Assembly: GCA_039794405.1 (NCBI GenBank)
Contig: JBDIVL010000029.1
Span: 1 to 54,213, forward strand
Reading direction: 5' to 3'
DNA: 54,213 nucleotides
Origin: JBDIVL01 sp039794405
GTDB lineage: Bacteria; Planctomycetota; Brocadiia; Brocadiales; Brocadiaceae
The notes beneath the pieces were generated by a model. That model saw nothing but the letters and a program-made list of their open reading frames with translations. It did no database searches and had not been told where the DNA came from. Made by a program: the position numbers and the translations under genes. Positions 41,543 to 51,178 of the stretch are shown piece by piece. The first letter of the stretch is position 1; every line of letters begins with the position of its first letter.

Positions 41543-41573
41543 TGATGGATCCGCTTCGCTTAATCAATCCTAC
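41543..41573. repeat. REP-like short palindrome, copy 3
   Basis: The unit reads TGATGGATCCGCTTCGCTTA then ATCAATCCTAC. In reverse complement it carries the GTAGGAT...GAAGCGAAGCG pattern of the other copies. It lies between argC and the convergent FN3 gene. Confidence 0.5.
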
Positions 41574-41598
41574 TCTTTGAAGTTCCTAATGAACCTTT

Positions 41599-42714
41599 TT
41601 ATTCCTTCGTAACAAATGTATTTTCATTCCCATGAGTAATTCCCACGTCGTTTTGCGCTGTTATTCTGTAAAAATATGTCGTTCCAGATACCAATCCATC
41701 TATTTCAGCAGATAATGCAGCATCCGTTGCTACGGTTACGGATTGTTTTGGTGTAGCATTACTATACATTTTACTAGTTGTGCCATACTCAAACCAAGCC
41801 ATGGTCGGTACTAGATTGGCATTTACTGTTCCACGTAACGTAGCCGAACTGGATGTTATGTCTTCTGCTGGTACTGTTGATACCACAGGGGGAAAACCCG
41901 TAGAGGATGACTGCCATGTTCCTGATAATGAATACGTTTGAATTGAGTCATATTCTCCGGAACGGCTTAGTACCTGGATATAATAAATCCCTTCTGCAGA
42001 CGCATTATACGTTAATGTTAATATATTCAGATCCATCGGTGCATCATAGGTGGACAAAACGAGATCATGTGAACTATCATAAAGCTGAAGGATGTATCGT
42101 TTACTTTTGGGAGTACTTAGTGAGACGGATATCCTTCCGGGCCTTGTTAGTATGATTTTATAATAATCAATGTCTGAAGGGCTGCATATCTTTCCATTGT
42201 AACTATTTCCTGATAGAAGAGGACCATAGGCTATGGCAAAATTATCATTGGGTTCATAGTAATCTATACAAGGAGTAAAAGTTACTTGCCTTCCATAGGT
42301 GATTCCAGCTTCATTTTGTGCAACTATCCTGTAATAATAAATTGGTTCAGCCGACAAGTCACTTATGTCAATACTTATCAATGTATATCCTGATCCACTT
42401 ATCGTTTTTTTCGGTGTAGATCTACGATATCTTCCACTTGTTGTATCGTACTCGAACCATGCCTGTGTCTCAAGATTTTTAGCATGTACCTTTCCGTTCA
42501 ATGTTGCAGAACTCGTTGTTATATCCGTTGCAGCTTCTGTAAATACATCCGGAGCTGAAGTGGGCGACAAGGAAGAAAGATCGCTGTCAAGTTTTGATAT
42601 ACCGGTTTCTCGTGATACGTTTAAACTCTGAGGTTCAGCTCGAAGAGATGATACTACAGATATTACCAGGAGAAGAGTTGCAAACAGTAGAGAAAGTTTG
42701 AATTCTGTTTTCAT
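41599..42714 (-). CDS. Secreted protein with two FN3-like domains around a PPC domain
   Basis: The start was set at the ATG giving MKTEFKLSLLFATLLLVISV because GGAGGG lies 6 nt before it; an ATG five codons upstream overlaps that site. The first 25 residues are a signal peptide, so the product is exported. Two fibronectin type III-like units (ITTSSATLNGKVHAKNLETQ..., ITSSSATLRGTVNANLVPT...) share the AWFEYGTTS pattern. Between them is a pre-peptidase C-terminal-like domain (YYEPNDNFAIAYG, PSDIDYYKI). No catalytic domain is present, so a binding or cell-surface role is likely. Confidence 0.8.
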   Translation of the reverse strand: MKTEFKLSLLFATLLLVISVVSSLRAEPQSLNVSRETGISKLDSDLSSLSPTSAPDVFTEAATDITTSSATLNGKVHAKNLETQAWFEYDTTSGRYRRSTPKKTISGSGYTLISIDISDLSAEPIYYYRIVAQNEAGITYGRQVTFTPCIDYYEPNDNFAIAYGPLLSGNSYNGKICSPSDIDYYKIILTRPGRISVSLSTPKSKRYILQLYDSSHDLVLSTYDAPMDLNILTLTYNASAEGIYYIQVLSRSGEYDSIQTYSLSGTWQSSSTGFPPVVSTVPAEDITSSSATLRGTVNANLVPTMAWFEYGTTSKMYSNATPKQSVTVATDAALSAEIDGLVSGTTYFYRITAQNDVGITHGNENTFVTKE

Positions 42715-42768
42715 CTTGCTTCCCTCCATGTAAGGGTTATAGGTAGAACCATGGGCTTGATTATCGTG

Positions 42769-43491
42769 TTATTCTGCAAAAACTCCTTTTTTAGAGGCTT
42801 TTTCAAAGAAGTTTGGGAAATATTGATACAAATCTTCTATCCTGTCAATATCTGCCAAGATCGTTAAAGTATGACAAGACAGATTATTTTTGTGCACCTT
42901 TCCCATCGTTTGTTTTAACACCTTATCAGTACTCCAGTCTATATCCATAAATAAATCCAGGATCGGCTGCCGGTGAAAGAGTAAGGAAACAGATCTTGAC
43001 ATTCCTAATAGGTAGTAGCCGCCATCTTTACATGGCCCGATAACAACGTCTTTTTCCTTTAATACCTCAAAGGCATTTCCAATTAATATATCATCTATTC
43101 CCGGACAATCAGTTCCTATAACGAGACCCCTTTTATAGTATTTTTCCTGAAAAATTCGTTTAAAAGCATTTGACATCCTTTCTCCTAAGGTATCGCCTTC
43201 CTGAGGTATATACTCTGTAGCGGCCTTTTGATTGTCACCAATGATTGGCTTTAACCAGTCTTTTATTTCATTTCCTTTATTAAAAGGTGTGAAAAATATC
43301 CACACGTCGCACAACCATTCATTTTTTAAAAAAATATTTTTCATGACACCTTCTGCCAACCGTCTGTAAACGGTACAAGCCTCTTTATTACCGATTACTT
43401 TTGCCAGACGGGTCTTTACCTTTCCTGGTTCAGGATATTTTAGGAATATCATAAGGGCATTATCCGTTCGTGTAGACATACAGTTTATCAA
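42769..43491 (-). CDS. TIGR04282 family glycosyltransferase-like protein (DUF2064)
   Basis: The protein belongs to the family with LMIFLKYPEPGKVKTRLAKV at the start, GDTLGERMSNAF in the middle and VIGTDCPGI and VIGPCKDGGYYLLGM later. It has a GT-A-like nucleotidyl-sugar fold. Its substrate in this organism is not known. Length is 240; an internal ATG at residue 5 is a possible start. The gene lies 2 nt after tyrS on the minus strand, so the two are likely co-transcribed. Confidence 0.85.
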   Translation of the reverse strand: MINCMSTRTDNALMIFLKYPEPGKVKTRLAKVIGNKEACTVYRRLAEGVMKNIFLKNEWLCDVWIFFTPFNKGNEIKDWLKPIIGDNQKAATEYIPQEGDTLGERMSNAFKRIFQEKYYKRGLVIGTDCPGIDDILIGNAFEVLKEKDVVIGPCKDGGYYLLGMSRSVSLLFHRQPILDLFMDIDWSTDKVLKQTMGKVHKNNLSCHTLTILADIDRIEDLYQYFPNFFEKASKKGVFAE

Positions 43492-43493
43492 TA

Positions 43494-44717
43494 TTATTTT
43501 TCTAAGACGACGATATGTGCAAACCTGCGTTTTCCCACCCTGAGAGTCATATCGGGTTTTATCTCAACATTCAAATTAGGATCCTGAATAAGCTCGTGAT
43601 TTATACTTACCCCGCCCTGCTCAACCAACCGGCGCGCTTCACTATTCGTAGCTGCAAAACCACAGAGGACGATAAGCCGGGCAATCCATATTTTACCGTT
43701 TATTAACTCATGATTGGGCACACGAACATTAGGAATCTCGTCAGGAAGTGCATGTTCTTTAAAAATACGATCAAACTCCAATGCTGCTGCCTCAGCATCC
43801 CTATCGCTGTGATAGCGCCGAACGATAGCTTTCGCCAGAGCAACTTTTGCTGTACGCGGATGTGTTTGGCGATGATCGAGTAATTTCTCTGTCTCGCCTA
43901 TGCTTACGGATGTTGCAAGCTCAAAGTACTTACACATCAGGCTGTCTGGAATAGACATCGCCTTACCAAACATCTCACGGGGAGATTCTGTAATACCGAT
44001 ATAATTTCCCAAACTCTTGCTCATTTTTTTATTCCCATCGATACCCTCCAGGAGAGGCGTAGTTAATGCGACCTGTGGTTCCACACCTTCATCCCTCTGC
44101 AGTTCTCTTCCCACAAGCAAACTGAATAGTTGATCTGTTCCCCCCAGTTCAATATCACTTTTTACCACAAGAGAATCGTAACCTTGCATAAGGGGGTAGA
44201 GAAATTCATGTATACTGATAGGAATACCAGCATGGTAGCGTTTTGCAAAATCATCCCGCTCCATCATTCTGGCTACAGTCATTTTTGAAGCAAGCTGAAT
44301 GACCTCGCGGAAGGTCATCTTTTCAAACCATTTGCTGTTGTATACTATTTCAGTCTTTCCCAGGTCCAGTATCTTACCGGCTTGCGAAAGGTAGGTTTTT
44401 GCATTTTCCAGGACTTTTTCATGCGAGAGCATTGGACGTGTCTTATTAACCCCTGAAGGATCACCTACCATTGCAGTATAATCCCCGATGATTAGGATAG
44501 CAGTATGGCCAAATGACTGGAATGCGCGCAATTTATGGATTGGTATAGCATTCCCAATATGGATATCAGGCGCAGTTGGGTCTAGTCCCAGTTTTACACG
44601 AAGTGGCCTGTTTTCTTTTATTGATTTCTCAAGTTTTTTTGTTAATTCTTCCTTCGTAACAATATCTACAGTCCCACGCAGTATCACTTCTAATTGTTCA
44701 TCCACATCTTTAAACAT
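43494..44717 (-). CDS. tyrS: Tyrosyl-tRNA synthetase
   Basis: The enzyme charges tRNA-Tyr. Class I signatures are seen: DIHIGNAIPIHKLRAF (HIGH type) and NKKMSKSLGN (KMSKS). An S4 RNA-binding domain ends the protein (ARRLVEQGGVSINHELI). Length is 407. GGAGG lies 7 nt before the ATG. The sequence lacks the long insertion of the other bacterial class and looks like the TyrZ-related type, by eye. The CPBP protease gene lies 26 bp upstream and the TIGR04282 gene 2 bp downstream. Confidence 0.96.
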   Translation of the reverse strand: MFKDVDEQLEVILRGTVDIVTKEELTKKLEKSIKENRPLRVKLGLDPTAPDIHIGNAIPIHKLRAFQSFGHTAILIIGDYTAMVGDPSGVNKTRPMLSHEKVLENAKTYLSQAGKILDLGKTEIVYNSKWFEKMTFREVIQLASKMTVARMMERDDFAKRYHAGIPISIHEFLYPLMQGYDSLVVKSDIELGGTDQLFSLLVGRELQRDEGVEPQVALTTPLLEGIDGNKKMSKSLGNYIGITESPREMFGKAMSIPDSLMCKYFELATSVSIGETEKLLDHRQTHPRTAKVALAKAIVRRYHSDRDAEAAALEFDRIFKEHALPDEIPNVRVPNHELINGKIWIARLIVLCGFAATNSEARRLVEQGGVSINHELIQDPNLNVEIKPDMTLRVGKRRFAHIVVLEK

Positions 44718-44743
44718 GATGCCTCCAGGATTCTACTCCATAG

Positions 44744-45490
44744 TTAAAATGCAGGAATCTTTCCTTTTAAAAAATACTTAAAATATAATAAAAAAACAAA
44801 GGTTAATGAATTATGCAGAACATGTACAATGATAGAGGCCGCAAGGGTTTGTGTCTTCTCATACAAATATCCCAGGAGCATTCCTAAAATAAATATCTGC
44901 AGGAAGGCAAATAAGTCCATGTGTACCCCTGCGAAAAGGGCTGCGCTTATCACCATTGCATATCGCCCTCCAAATGAATTCTTCAATGTTGTTTGAAGAA
45001 ATCCACGAAAAATGATTTCCTCTATTACAGGAGCAATAATGATCCCAAATACTATCAAGCTTGTTAAGATGAAGAACGACTTTTCTTCTAACACCCATTG
45101 AGCAACGTCCTGCATATCGGGAGTTACACCATAATAGCTGGAGATCAGGTTGATAATGAAACCTGTTAAAACAATAAGGGGGAGTGTAAGCAGATAGAGT
45201 TTGATACCCTGCATTACATTGCTTGACAAGTCTGCCGTCGATAGACCTAAGGCAGCAATTGGTTGACGGTATTCTACATTAACGATATAAAACACATAAA
45301 AGCAAATGAGTAAATTCGTAAAAAGGGAGAAAAAGAGAACAATATTGCGGCTCCCAACGATGCTTACCATGTTATGACCGAAAATCGTGTTAAGAACTTG
45401 TACAAACAACGGCATGCCAACAAACATAAAAATAACATACGCAAAAAAAACCTTTATGGCATCCTTTATATTCCACCGACGGTTATACAT
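44744..45490 (-). CDS. CPBP family intramembrane metalloprotease
   Basis: The CAAX-processing and bacteriocin-processing family of membrane proteases is recognised by EEIIFRGF (glutamates and Arg of the active site), FAGVHMD and HVLHNS (metal ligands). Several membrane segments are present, e.g. VFFAYVIFMFVGMPLFVQV and LTLPLIVLTGFIINLI. Length is 248. The substrate is unknown; members process peptides or act as immunity proteins. It lies just upstream of tyrS. Confidence 0.87.
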   Translation of the reverse strand: MYNRRWNIKDAIKVFFAYVIFMFVGMPLFVQVLNTIFGHNMVSIVGSRNIVLFFSLFTNLLICFYVFYIVNVEYRQPIAALGLSTADLSSNVMQGIKLYLLTLPLIVLTGFIINLISSYYGVTPDMQDVAQWVLEEKSFFILTSLIVFGIIIAPVIEEIIFRGFLQTTLKNSFGGRYAMVISAALFAGVHMDLFAFLQIFILGMLLGYLYEKTQTLAASIIVHVLHNSLTFVFLLYFKYFLKGKIPAF

Positions 45491-45551
45491 ACAGTTCTGT
45501 TCTCATTATACACGATCCATTCTTGTATTTTTTTACTATTTTTATATCTCC

Positions 45552-45944
45552 TCATTGTACGATCTGTACAAATACCTCTCTGTTTCTCGGCCCGTCAAAT
45601 TCACAAAAATAGATGCCCTGCCATGTACCCAGGGCCAATCCTCCATTTGAAATAGGGATTGAAACGGAGGAACCCACGAGCGTAGATTTAATGTGGGCAG
45701 CGGCATTTCCCTCCATATGGGAATAATGACCATTCCAGGGCACTATTTTATCAAGTTCATGGATAATATCTTTTTGAACGGAAGGATCGGCATTTTCATT
45801 AATGGTAACGGCGGCTGTGGTATGGGGCACATAGACATAACATATTCCTTCTTTCACTCCTTGCTTTTGTACCATTCTGTTTACTTCGCCTGTTATATCA
45901 ATGAATTCTGCTTTCACACGTGTTTTTACCGGTATTTTATCCAT
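45552..45944 (-). CDS. YjbQ/UPF0047 family protein
   Basis: This family is annotated as secondary thiamine-phosphate synthase; its true role is uncertain. The conserved parts are YVPHTTAAVTINENAD, HMEGNAAAHIKSTLVGSS and LALGTWQGIYFCEFDGPR with conserved His and Glu residues. The 130-residue length is normal. It lies 61 bp upstream of the protease gene on the minus strand. Confidence 0.92.
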   Translation of the reverse strand: MDKIPVKTRVKAEFIDITGEVNRMVQKQGVKEGICYVYVPHTTAAVTINENADPSVQKDIIHELDKIVPWNGHYSHMEGNAAAHIKSTLVGSSVSIPISNGGLALGTWQGIYFCEFDGPRNREVFVQIVQ

Positions 45945-46044
45945 AGTATAATCTCTGATAATCCCTTAAGCTTTATAAATTACATGAATACAGCGTAAAT
46001 AGTATCGTAATTGTTAAGGAATCCTTTGTCAAATCTTAATTCTC

Positions 46045-47290
46045 CTAACCCAATAAACAGATTTTCCGTTTGGTTTTGCTGATCAGATAGCGCTTACCAT
46101 ACGGCATCTTGTAAATTACCGGATTTCCGCCTCCCTGATATGATAACTTATATTTATTTCCACGAGAAACAAGGCGGTCGTTTACCGCCAGATATTGTAA
46201 TCCTTCCTTATCACCGGTTTCTATCCCATAACGGCAAACTATTCTGTACTCGGTACCCTTTAATCATATTATAGGGAACCGCACAAATTAGGGCGGAAAA
46301 ATTTGGGACATTTATCTCGGTATGCGCTGTCCATGGGTTGTTCACCCTGTTCCACCAGTCAGTGCTGATAATATTGGATTTCACACCATTTAAACCAGAG
46401 AAAAAGGATGAAATTTCTTCAGGCACATAGGCTGGTTTACCAAAGGATGGAATCGTATAGTTGTATTGAGACATAAGTGACCATAAATGGTTTTCAGGTG
46501 CGTTCGTATTATCTATAATGTTCTGCATATAAGCCGCTACGCTAGACCAGGTTGTCAAGCTTGTACCACACCAATATTGCTTGACCGAGTCACTCCAAAA
46601 GGGAGTATTATTTTTCAACCATTCCGGAACCTCTTTGTTTTTTTCCAACCATTCCAAAGCCTCTTTGGATCTGTCACCCAGTGATCCCACGATAACACGT
46701 CCAGAAGTCCTCCAGATCTCATTTAGCGGTTGGTTTTCTGCAGAAGAAGGAATGAATTTATCACTTCCAATCTGCCGTATAATGAGGTTAGCCATTTCTT
46801 TATAATCTCCAGCCGACCATTTGTTAATATTAATGATCTGGTGAAGATCAAGAATTACGATCTCTTTATTCGTGGAGGACAAAAAAGATGTAATTTGATT
46901 CAATACATCTTTAAGTGTTAAACCAAATGTATAGGTATCGTGGCAAATTTGGAATCTGTTATCACCCGAACCATCAATAATAAGGCGCAAGTCCAATGCC
47001 CTTATTCCCTGTTCCAGTTGTTCACGAATATTTAAATATTGAGTTTGAACCCAGGGTTGCGATATACCACTGGCCGGATAAGTTCCCGAATCATGGGTTC
47101 CAGGTAAGGTAAGTTCAGTAAGCTTTAACTTTTGAATACAAGGTGCAAATAATTCCATCCAATTCCTGGACCAATGCATTACCGATGGCCTGAGTGAGGT
47201 AAGCCCATTTTCAAAACTGCCATCCCCATAATTGGGCGTAAGGTATGGAGGAATTCTTTGCTGTTTGTTCCCCAGAAAATACCCGACCAT
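46045..47290 (-). pseudogene. PI-PLC X-domain protein, probably frameshifted near its end
   Basis: The intact part (46211-47290, 359 residues) has the phosphatidylinositol-specific phospholipase C fold: LTLPGTHDSGTY with His66, then ALDLRL and QICHDTYTFG with His117, the expected catalytic pair. The frame stops after RVQNSLPLWDRNR. The next frame over, starting near 46258, continues smoothly as TEYRIVCRYGIETGDKEGLQ, then YLAVNDRLVSRG and MPYGKRYLISKTKRK before a stop at 46045. A one-base change therefore probably cut off the tail; a sequencing error is possible. No signal peptide is seen; a REP-like repeat lies just upstream of the start. Confidence 0.6.
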
Positions 47291-47301
47291 GAAACAGTAT
47301 T

Positions 47302-47332
47302 GATAGGTTCGCTTCGCTTAACCCATCTACAT
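47302..47332. repeat. REP-like short palindrome, copy 4
   Basis: GATAGGTTCGCTTCGCTTAA then CCCATCTAC follows the same pattern as the other three copies, read from the opposite strand. It sits 12 bp from the start of the phospholipase-like gene. Confidence 0.6.
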
Positions 47333-47377
47333 GAGAAGTAAACTATTGCAGGATTAGGAATGATTAAACTTGCCAGG

Positions 47378-49084
47378 CTACATTTTTTCACTTATTGCTA
47401 ACAGGGGTAAATTTGCATATACCCTGCAAATTGAGTCTGCAAGTTTATCGGGATCATGGCGGAGTAAGTCCTGTTTTTCCCAAAGAATACGTTTTTGATC
47501 AAGGTCTTCTACCAAGTCAGCCTTTTTAATATTCACGTTCAGATTGTAAACACCTTCATCCATAAGAACGAGTTCGGCGCCTTCCTTTTGATATCTCTCG
47601 AGGATGTCTTTACGGGGAATATTATTGTTCACAATGACATAATCCAGGATGCCTTCTCCAAGGTACTTTGTAATGGAGTTGATGTGATCAGAAACTTTAT
47701 GGTGATCAGTTTGACCGGGTTGGGTAACAATATTGCAGATATAAATTTTTGTAGCTTTGCTGTTTCGAATAGCGTTTCGAATACCAGGAACAAGGAGATT
47801 CGTGATAAGACTCGTATAAAGACTGCCCGGTCCTATAATAATAATATCCGCTTTGAGAATTTCTTCTACGGCTTCCGGATGGGGTGCGACATTACTATCT
47901 TTTAAGAATACATTTTTAATCGCCGCCTTTCCCACGGCACGCACCTTAAATTCTTCTTCCACATAGGTTCCATCTTCCAGTTCTGCGCAAATATGGGTAT
48001 TAGCAAGGGTAGAAGGAAGTACCTTTCCTCGAATATGCAGTATCTTGCTGGCCTTTTTGATCGCCTGTTCGAAACTGCCGGTTATATCAGTCAATGCAGT
48101 CATCAGTAAATTTCCAAGACTCATCCCCTCGAGCGAACCCCTATTGAACCGGTATTGAAATAGCTGGTAGAGTTCCCGCTCCTGTTCCTCGGTTTCAGAA
48201 AGTGCTACCAGGCAGTTTCTTGCATCTCCCGGTGGAAGTATCCCAAATTCCTCCCGTAAAACACCGGAACTCCTTCCCGAATCTGTAACGGTTACCACGG
48301 CAGTAAGATGCTTACTATATGTTTTTGAGCCTTCCAGCATAATGGGAAGCCCTGTCCCTCCTCCGATAGCAACTATTTTAAGCCTTTCCGGTATCTTTCC
48401 CATATTGTTGAGCTGGAGAATAGTCGGGATTTGGAAAATACGCTTGATTTTATAATCTGGTTTATCACATTCATATATCGATGGTTCATTTTTAAACCTT
48501 CCGTGGAGCATCTGAATTGTCATCATGCCAAGTGATTTGGCAACTCGCAGCTCATCCCGTGCCTTGTCACCCACCATAACAGCCTCTCCGGAACTTATAG
48601 CATACCTTTCCAGGAGATCACGAATGCAATCCTCCATAAGAAGACCTACTTCCTGATCATTGATTACAATCTCATCAAAATATGATTTTAACTTTAGTAT
48701 TTCTATCTTTTTCTCTTGCCGTTCATGGATACCTACGGTTAAGAGGAAAGTTTTATAACCTTTATCCTTTAGTTCTATAAGGGTAGAAGTGACATCGGGA
48801 AAAAGTTTAATTTCAGAGACTTCACTGCTATTGTATGCCTTATATGCAACATTAACGAGTTCATTATCTGCATGGTATTTATTTACGATTTCATTAAATA
48901 CCAGATGGTATGGGCCATGTTTCTCGGTGAGCTCTTTTTGCAGTTGGTAGATATCCTCTTCCGTACAAGGTAATCCAGCCTCAACCATTGCCTTTGCTGC
49001 GCGTCGCCTGGATGCTTCAATAAGCGATCCGGTACAATCATACAAGGTATCGTCTAAATCAAAGATCACAGCCTTTATTTTCAT
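47378..49084 (-). CDS. Fusion of HAD hydrolase and YvcK/CofD-like protein
   Basis: Two proteins usually made separately are joined. Residues 1-220 are a HAD-family phosphatase: VIFDLDDTLYDCTGSL (nucleophile Asp), LLTVGIHERQEKKIEIL and VMVGDKARDELRVAKSLG. From about 232 comes YvcK: LKIVAIGGGTGLPIMLEGSK, TVTDSGRSSGVLREEFG, PPGDARNCLVALS and IIGPGSLYTSLI. YvcK binds UDP-GlcNAc-like nucleotides and, in Firmicutes, controls peptidoglycan supply and carbon use. The fusion suggests the HAD part acts on a linked metabolite. Length is 568; AAGGGA precedes the ATG. Confidence 0.9.
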   Translation of the reverse strand: MKIKAVIFDLDDTLYDCTGSLIEASRRRAAKAMVEAGLPCTEEDIYQLQKELTEKHGPYHLVFNEIVNKYHADNELVNVAYKAYNSSEVSEIKLFPDVTSTLIELKDKGYKTFLLTVGIHERQEKKIEILKLKSYFDEIVINDQEVGLLMEDCIRDLLERYAISSGEAVMVGDKARDELRVAKSLGMMTIQMLHGRFKNEPSIYECDKPDYKIKRIFQIPTILQLNNMGKIPERLKIVAIGGGTGLPIMLEGSKTYSKHLTAVVTVTDSGRSSGVLREEFGILPPGDARNCLVALSETEEQERELYQLFQYRFNRGSLEGMSLGNLLMTALTDITGSFEQAIKKASKILHIRGKVLPSTLANTHICAELEDGTYVEEEFKVRAVGKAAIKNVFLKDSNVAPHPEAVEEILKADIIIIGPGSLYTSLITNLLVPGIRNAIRNSKATKIYICNIVTQPGQTDHHKVSDHINSITKYLGEGILDYVIVNNNIPRKDILERYQKEGAELVLMDEGVYNLNVNIKKADLVEDLDQKRILWEKQDLLRHDPDKLADSICRVYANLPLLAISEKM

Positions 49085-49096
49085 AGATAAAGTCCC

Positions 49097-49786
49097 TTAT
49101 TTAGTTGGTGCTAATCTTTCTCTCAGTTTATTTACGAATAAATGGGCCTGCCGTATCGGTTCAGGGATACGGTAACCCTGACAGGTTTTCATCGTAATAC
49201 GAATTGCGAACTGCAGGTTTATTTTGTGCCCGGGAGAAACAAAGATAAGATTTGTGTTTGTTTTTGTCCGAAGCGCAGCCCCAACGACTTCATTCTTATA
49301 AAAAAGTTTCGAATATGCACCTGCAATGTTTTCTACTTGGTTATATTCACCAACAAGACGGTTTTTTGCACACCCAATGGAAGGTTTATCAAGAATTAAC
49401 CCCATATGTGATGCCAGACCTAAATGGCGGGGATGGGCAATACCCTGCCCATCAAAAAAGATAAGATCAGGTTCATTCTTTACCTTTTGAAATGCCTTAA
49501 GCAGGATAGGGGCTTCACGGAAAGAGAGAAAACCAGGGATGTACGGAAACCTTGCTTTGCCCACGGCCGAGGCCTCCTCGATCAGTTCTAAATGTTCATT
49601 CAGCTTAAACACGAGCACACCTGCAAAAAAACGGTCGCTGTATTTGTCGTAAGAGACGTCTGTACCGGCTATAAGGTAAATCCTTCCCGGAGGTTTTTTT
49701 AAGAGTATCAAATCCTTTAAAGTTTCCTGGATTTGGGCAGCTTTTTTATAGTTTACACGCCATGAATGTAATTGATTAAATTTCAT
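49097..49786 (-). CDS. nfi: Endonuclease V
   Basis: Endonuclease V nicks DNA (or RNA) one base 3' of inosine. The active-site segments are present: LIAGTDVSYDKYSDRFFAGV with the first metal Asp, YIPGFLSFREAPILL, LIFFDGQGIAHPRHLGLASH, and IGCAKNRLVGEY. The 229-residue length fits. It lies 12 bp upstream of the HAD-YvcK gene and may be in one transcript with it. Confidence 0.95.
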   Translation of the reverse strand: MKFNQLHSWRVNYKKAAQIQETLKDLILLKKPPGRIYLIAGTDVSYDKYSDRFFAGVLVFKLNEHLELIEEASAVGKARFPYIPGFLSFREAPILLKAFQKVKNEPDLIFFDGQGIAHPRHLGLASHMGLILDKPSIGCAKNRLVGEYNQVENIAGAYSKLFYKNEVVGAALRTKTNTNLIFVSPGHKINLQFAIRITMKTCQGYRIPEPIRQAHLFVNKLRERLAPTK

Positions 49787-49888
49787 ATATTTTGAGTGCG
49801 TCTCCCCCTGCTGGCAATAACGTGGCGTGAGGGTTGATGTGAACTAAGTTGCCCGACTATCGTGTTAGTAAACGGCCCTGCCAGGTCA

Positions 49889-50416
49889 CTACGGGGCTTC
49901 CAGCTCTTCAATCTTTGGTAAATCTTTTATATCTTTTAATCCAAAATATTCAAGGAACTTTTTTGTAGTACCGTAAAGCAAAGGATGTCCTAACGATTCG
50001 TCCCTTCCTGTGACCTTGACGAGGTCCCTCTCCATGAGCAGCCTGATAATCTGACCCGATTGAACCCCCCGGATAGCTTCTACATCTGCTCTTAAGACGG
50101 GCTGTTTATAAGCGATTACGGCGAGTGTTTCAAGTGCTGCTTGTGAAAGTTTTGTTTCTCCGGACTTTTTTCGTAACTTTGCTATCCATTCGTAGTATTC
50201 AGACCTTGTAAATAGCTGATAACCGCTGGCAACTTCCTCAATCTGAAATGATCTTCCCTGCGTATCATACTCTTTTTTTAATTGAGTAATGGCTTCTTCA
50301 ATGTGGTCACTGTCAACGCCTTCTATGATTTCTGTTAGCTTACGGATCGTGATGGGTTCTTCAGATGCAAAGATTAAACATTCAACAATAGGTTTGATTT
50401 CCTCAATATTTTTCAT
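49889..50416 (-). CDS. scpB: Segregation and condensation protein B
   Basis: ScpB binds the kleisin ScpA in the SMC condensin complex that compacts and separates chromosomes. The sequence begins IKPIVECLIFASEEPITIRKL and has the family segments GYQLFTRSEY, LSQAALETLAVIAYKQPV, RADVEAIRGVQSGQIIRLL and GHPLLYGTTKKFLEYFGL. Length is 175. Two winged-helix domains are expected. It follows rnfG by 27 bp and shares its strand, though the functions are unrelated; scpA is not in the window. Confidence 0.95.
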   Translation of the reverse strand: MKNIEEIKPIVECLIFASEEPITIRKLTEIIEGVDSDHIEEAITQLKKEYDTQGRSFQIEEVASGYQLFTRSEYYEWIAKLRKKSGETKLSQAALETLAVIAYKQPVLRADVEAIRGVQSGQIIRLLMERDLVKVTGRDESLGHPLLYGTTKKFLEYFGLKDIKDLPKIEELEAP

Positions 50417-50443
50417 GGTGAAAATCGGTGAGCAGTTACAAAA

Positions 50444-51175
50444 CTATTTAATTTCCCAAACCGGTAATCGAGTACTATTCTTAATTTTGTCAAGGGCATT
50501 TTTTACTGCATGAATTACTGCCCTGGTAGATATAGTGGCCCCTGTAATAGCTGTTATCTTCTCAGGATCTTTTATCTTTGACACGATAAGCTGGTTATAA
50601 GTCTTTTGTCTAAATTGCTCCTGAAACCAGGGGCAATCCTTGCTTTGAGTCTTTTTTGACAACCCAAATTTCTTTATTCTTTCGGGTTGTTTGAAGGGCG
50701 GCAGCTTCCAGGCTTCTTCATCATCCCAGGTAATTGATTCCAATTCCTTACCAAAAATGGCACTCCATACAGTAGCGGTACTCTCAGTCTCCATCATTTT
50801 CGTACCAAGACCGGGGGTCTCATTTTGCGAGAGAATATCAATTCCAAGAATTTTTTCTCCATTCGCATCAACTCCTACCATAACCCTGATTTTGCTTGAG
50901 TATCCTTGTGCCTCCCCACACGCAGCATAGCCGATAAGTACACCTGCCCTGCTGAGTCCTTTATAGACGCGGTCATGATCTGCCGTATCTGGTGGTGTAA
51001 CATCCACGGGAGAGCCTTCCAAACCAGGAAGCACTGTATACAACGCTTCCATACGGGTAGCTGCTTCCTTTTTTTTGATTGTGTCTTTTGTAAGGAGAAA
51101 GGTTGAAGATACCCCCACGGATGCCAGAAGAGAAACGATCGTGAGAGTTACCGTATATTGCACCTTCTTTTGCAT
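50444..51175 (-). CDS. rnfG: Rnf electron transport complex subunit G
   Basis: RnfG is the periplasm-facing subunit with covalently bound FMN in the ferredoxin:NAD+ ion pump. An N-terminal membrane anchor is seen (TVTLTIVSLLASVGVSSTFLL). The FMN-binding domain ends with ITGATISTRAVIHAVKNAL, whose first Thr-containing motif (GAT) carries the flavin. Upstream parts (VMVGVDANGEKILGIDILSQ, NETPGLGTKMM) are typical of the family. Length 243. The gene starts 3 nt after rnfD. Confidence 0.94.
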   Translation of the reverse strand: MQKKVQYTVTLTIVSLLASVGVSSTFLLTKDTIKKKEAATRMEALYTVLPGLEGSPVDVTPPDTADHDRVYKGLSRAGVLIGYAACGEAQGYSSKIRVMVGVDANGEKILGIDILSQNETPGLGTKMMETESTATVWSAIFGKELESITWDDEEAWKLPPFKQPERIKKFGLSKKTQSKDCPWFQEQFRQKTYNQLIVSKIKDPEKITAITGATISTRAVIHAVKNALDKIKNSTRLPVWEIK

Positions 51176-51178
51176 CTT

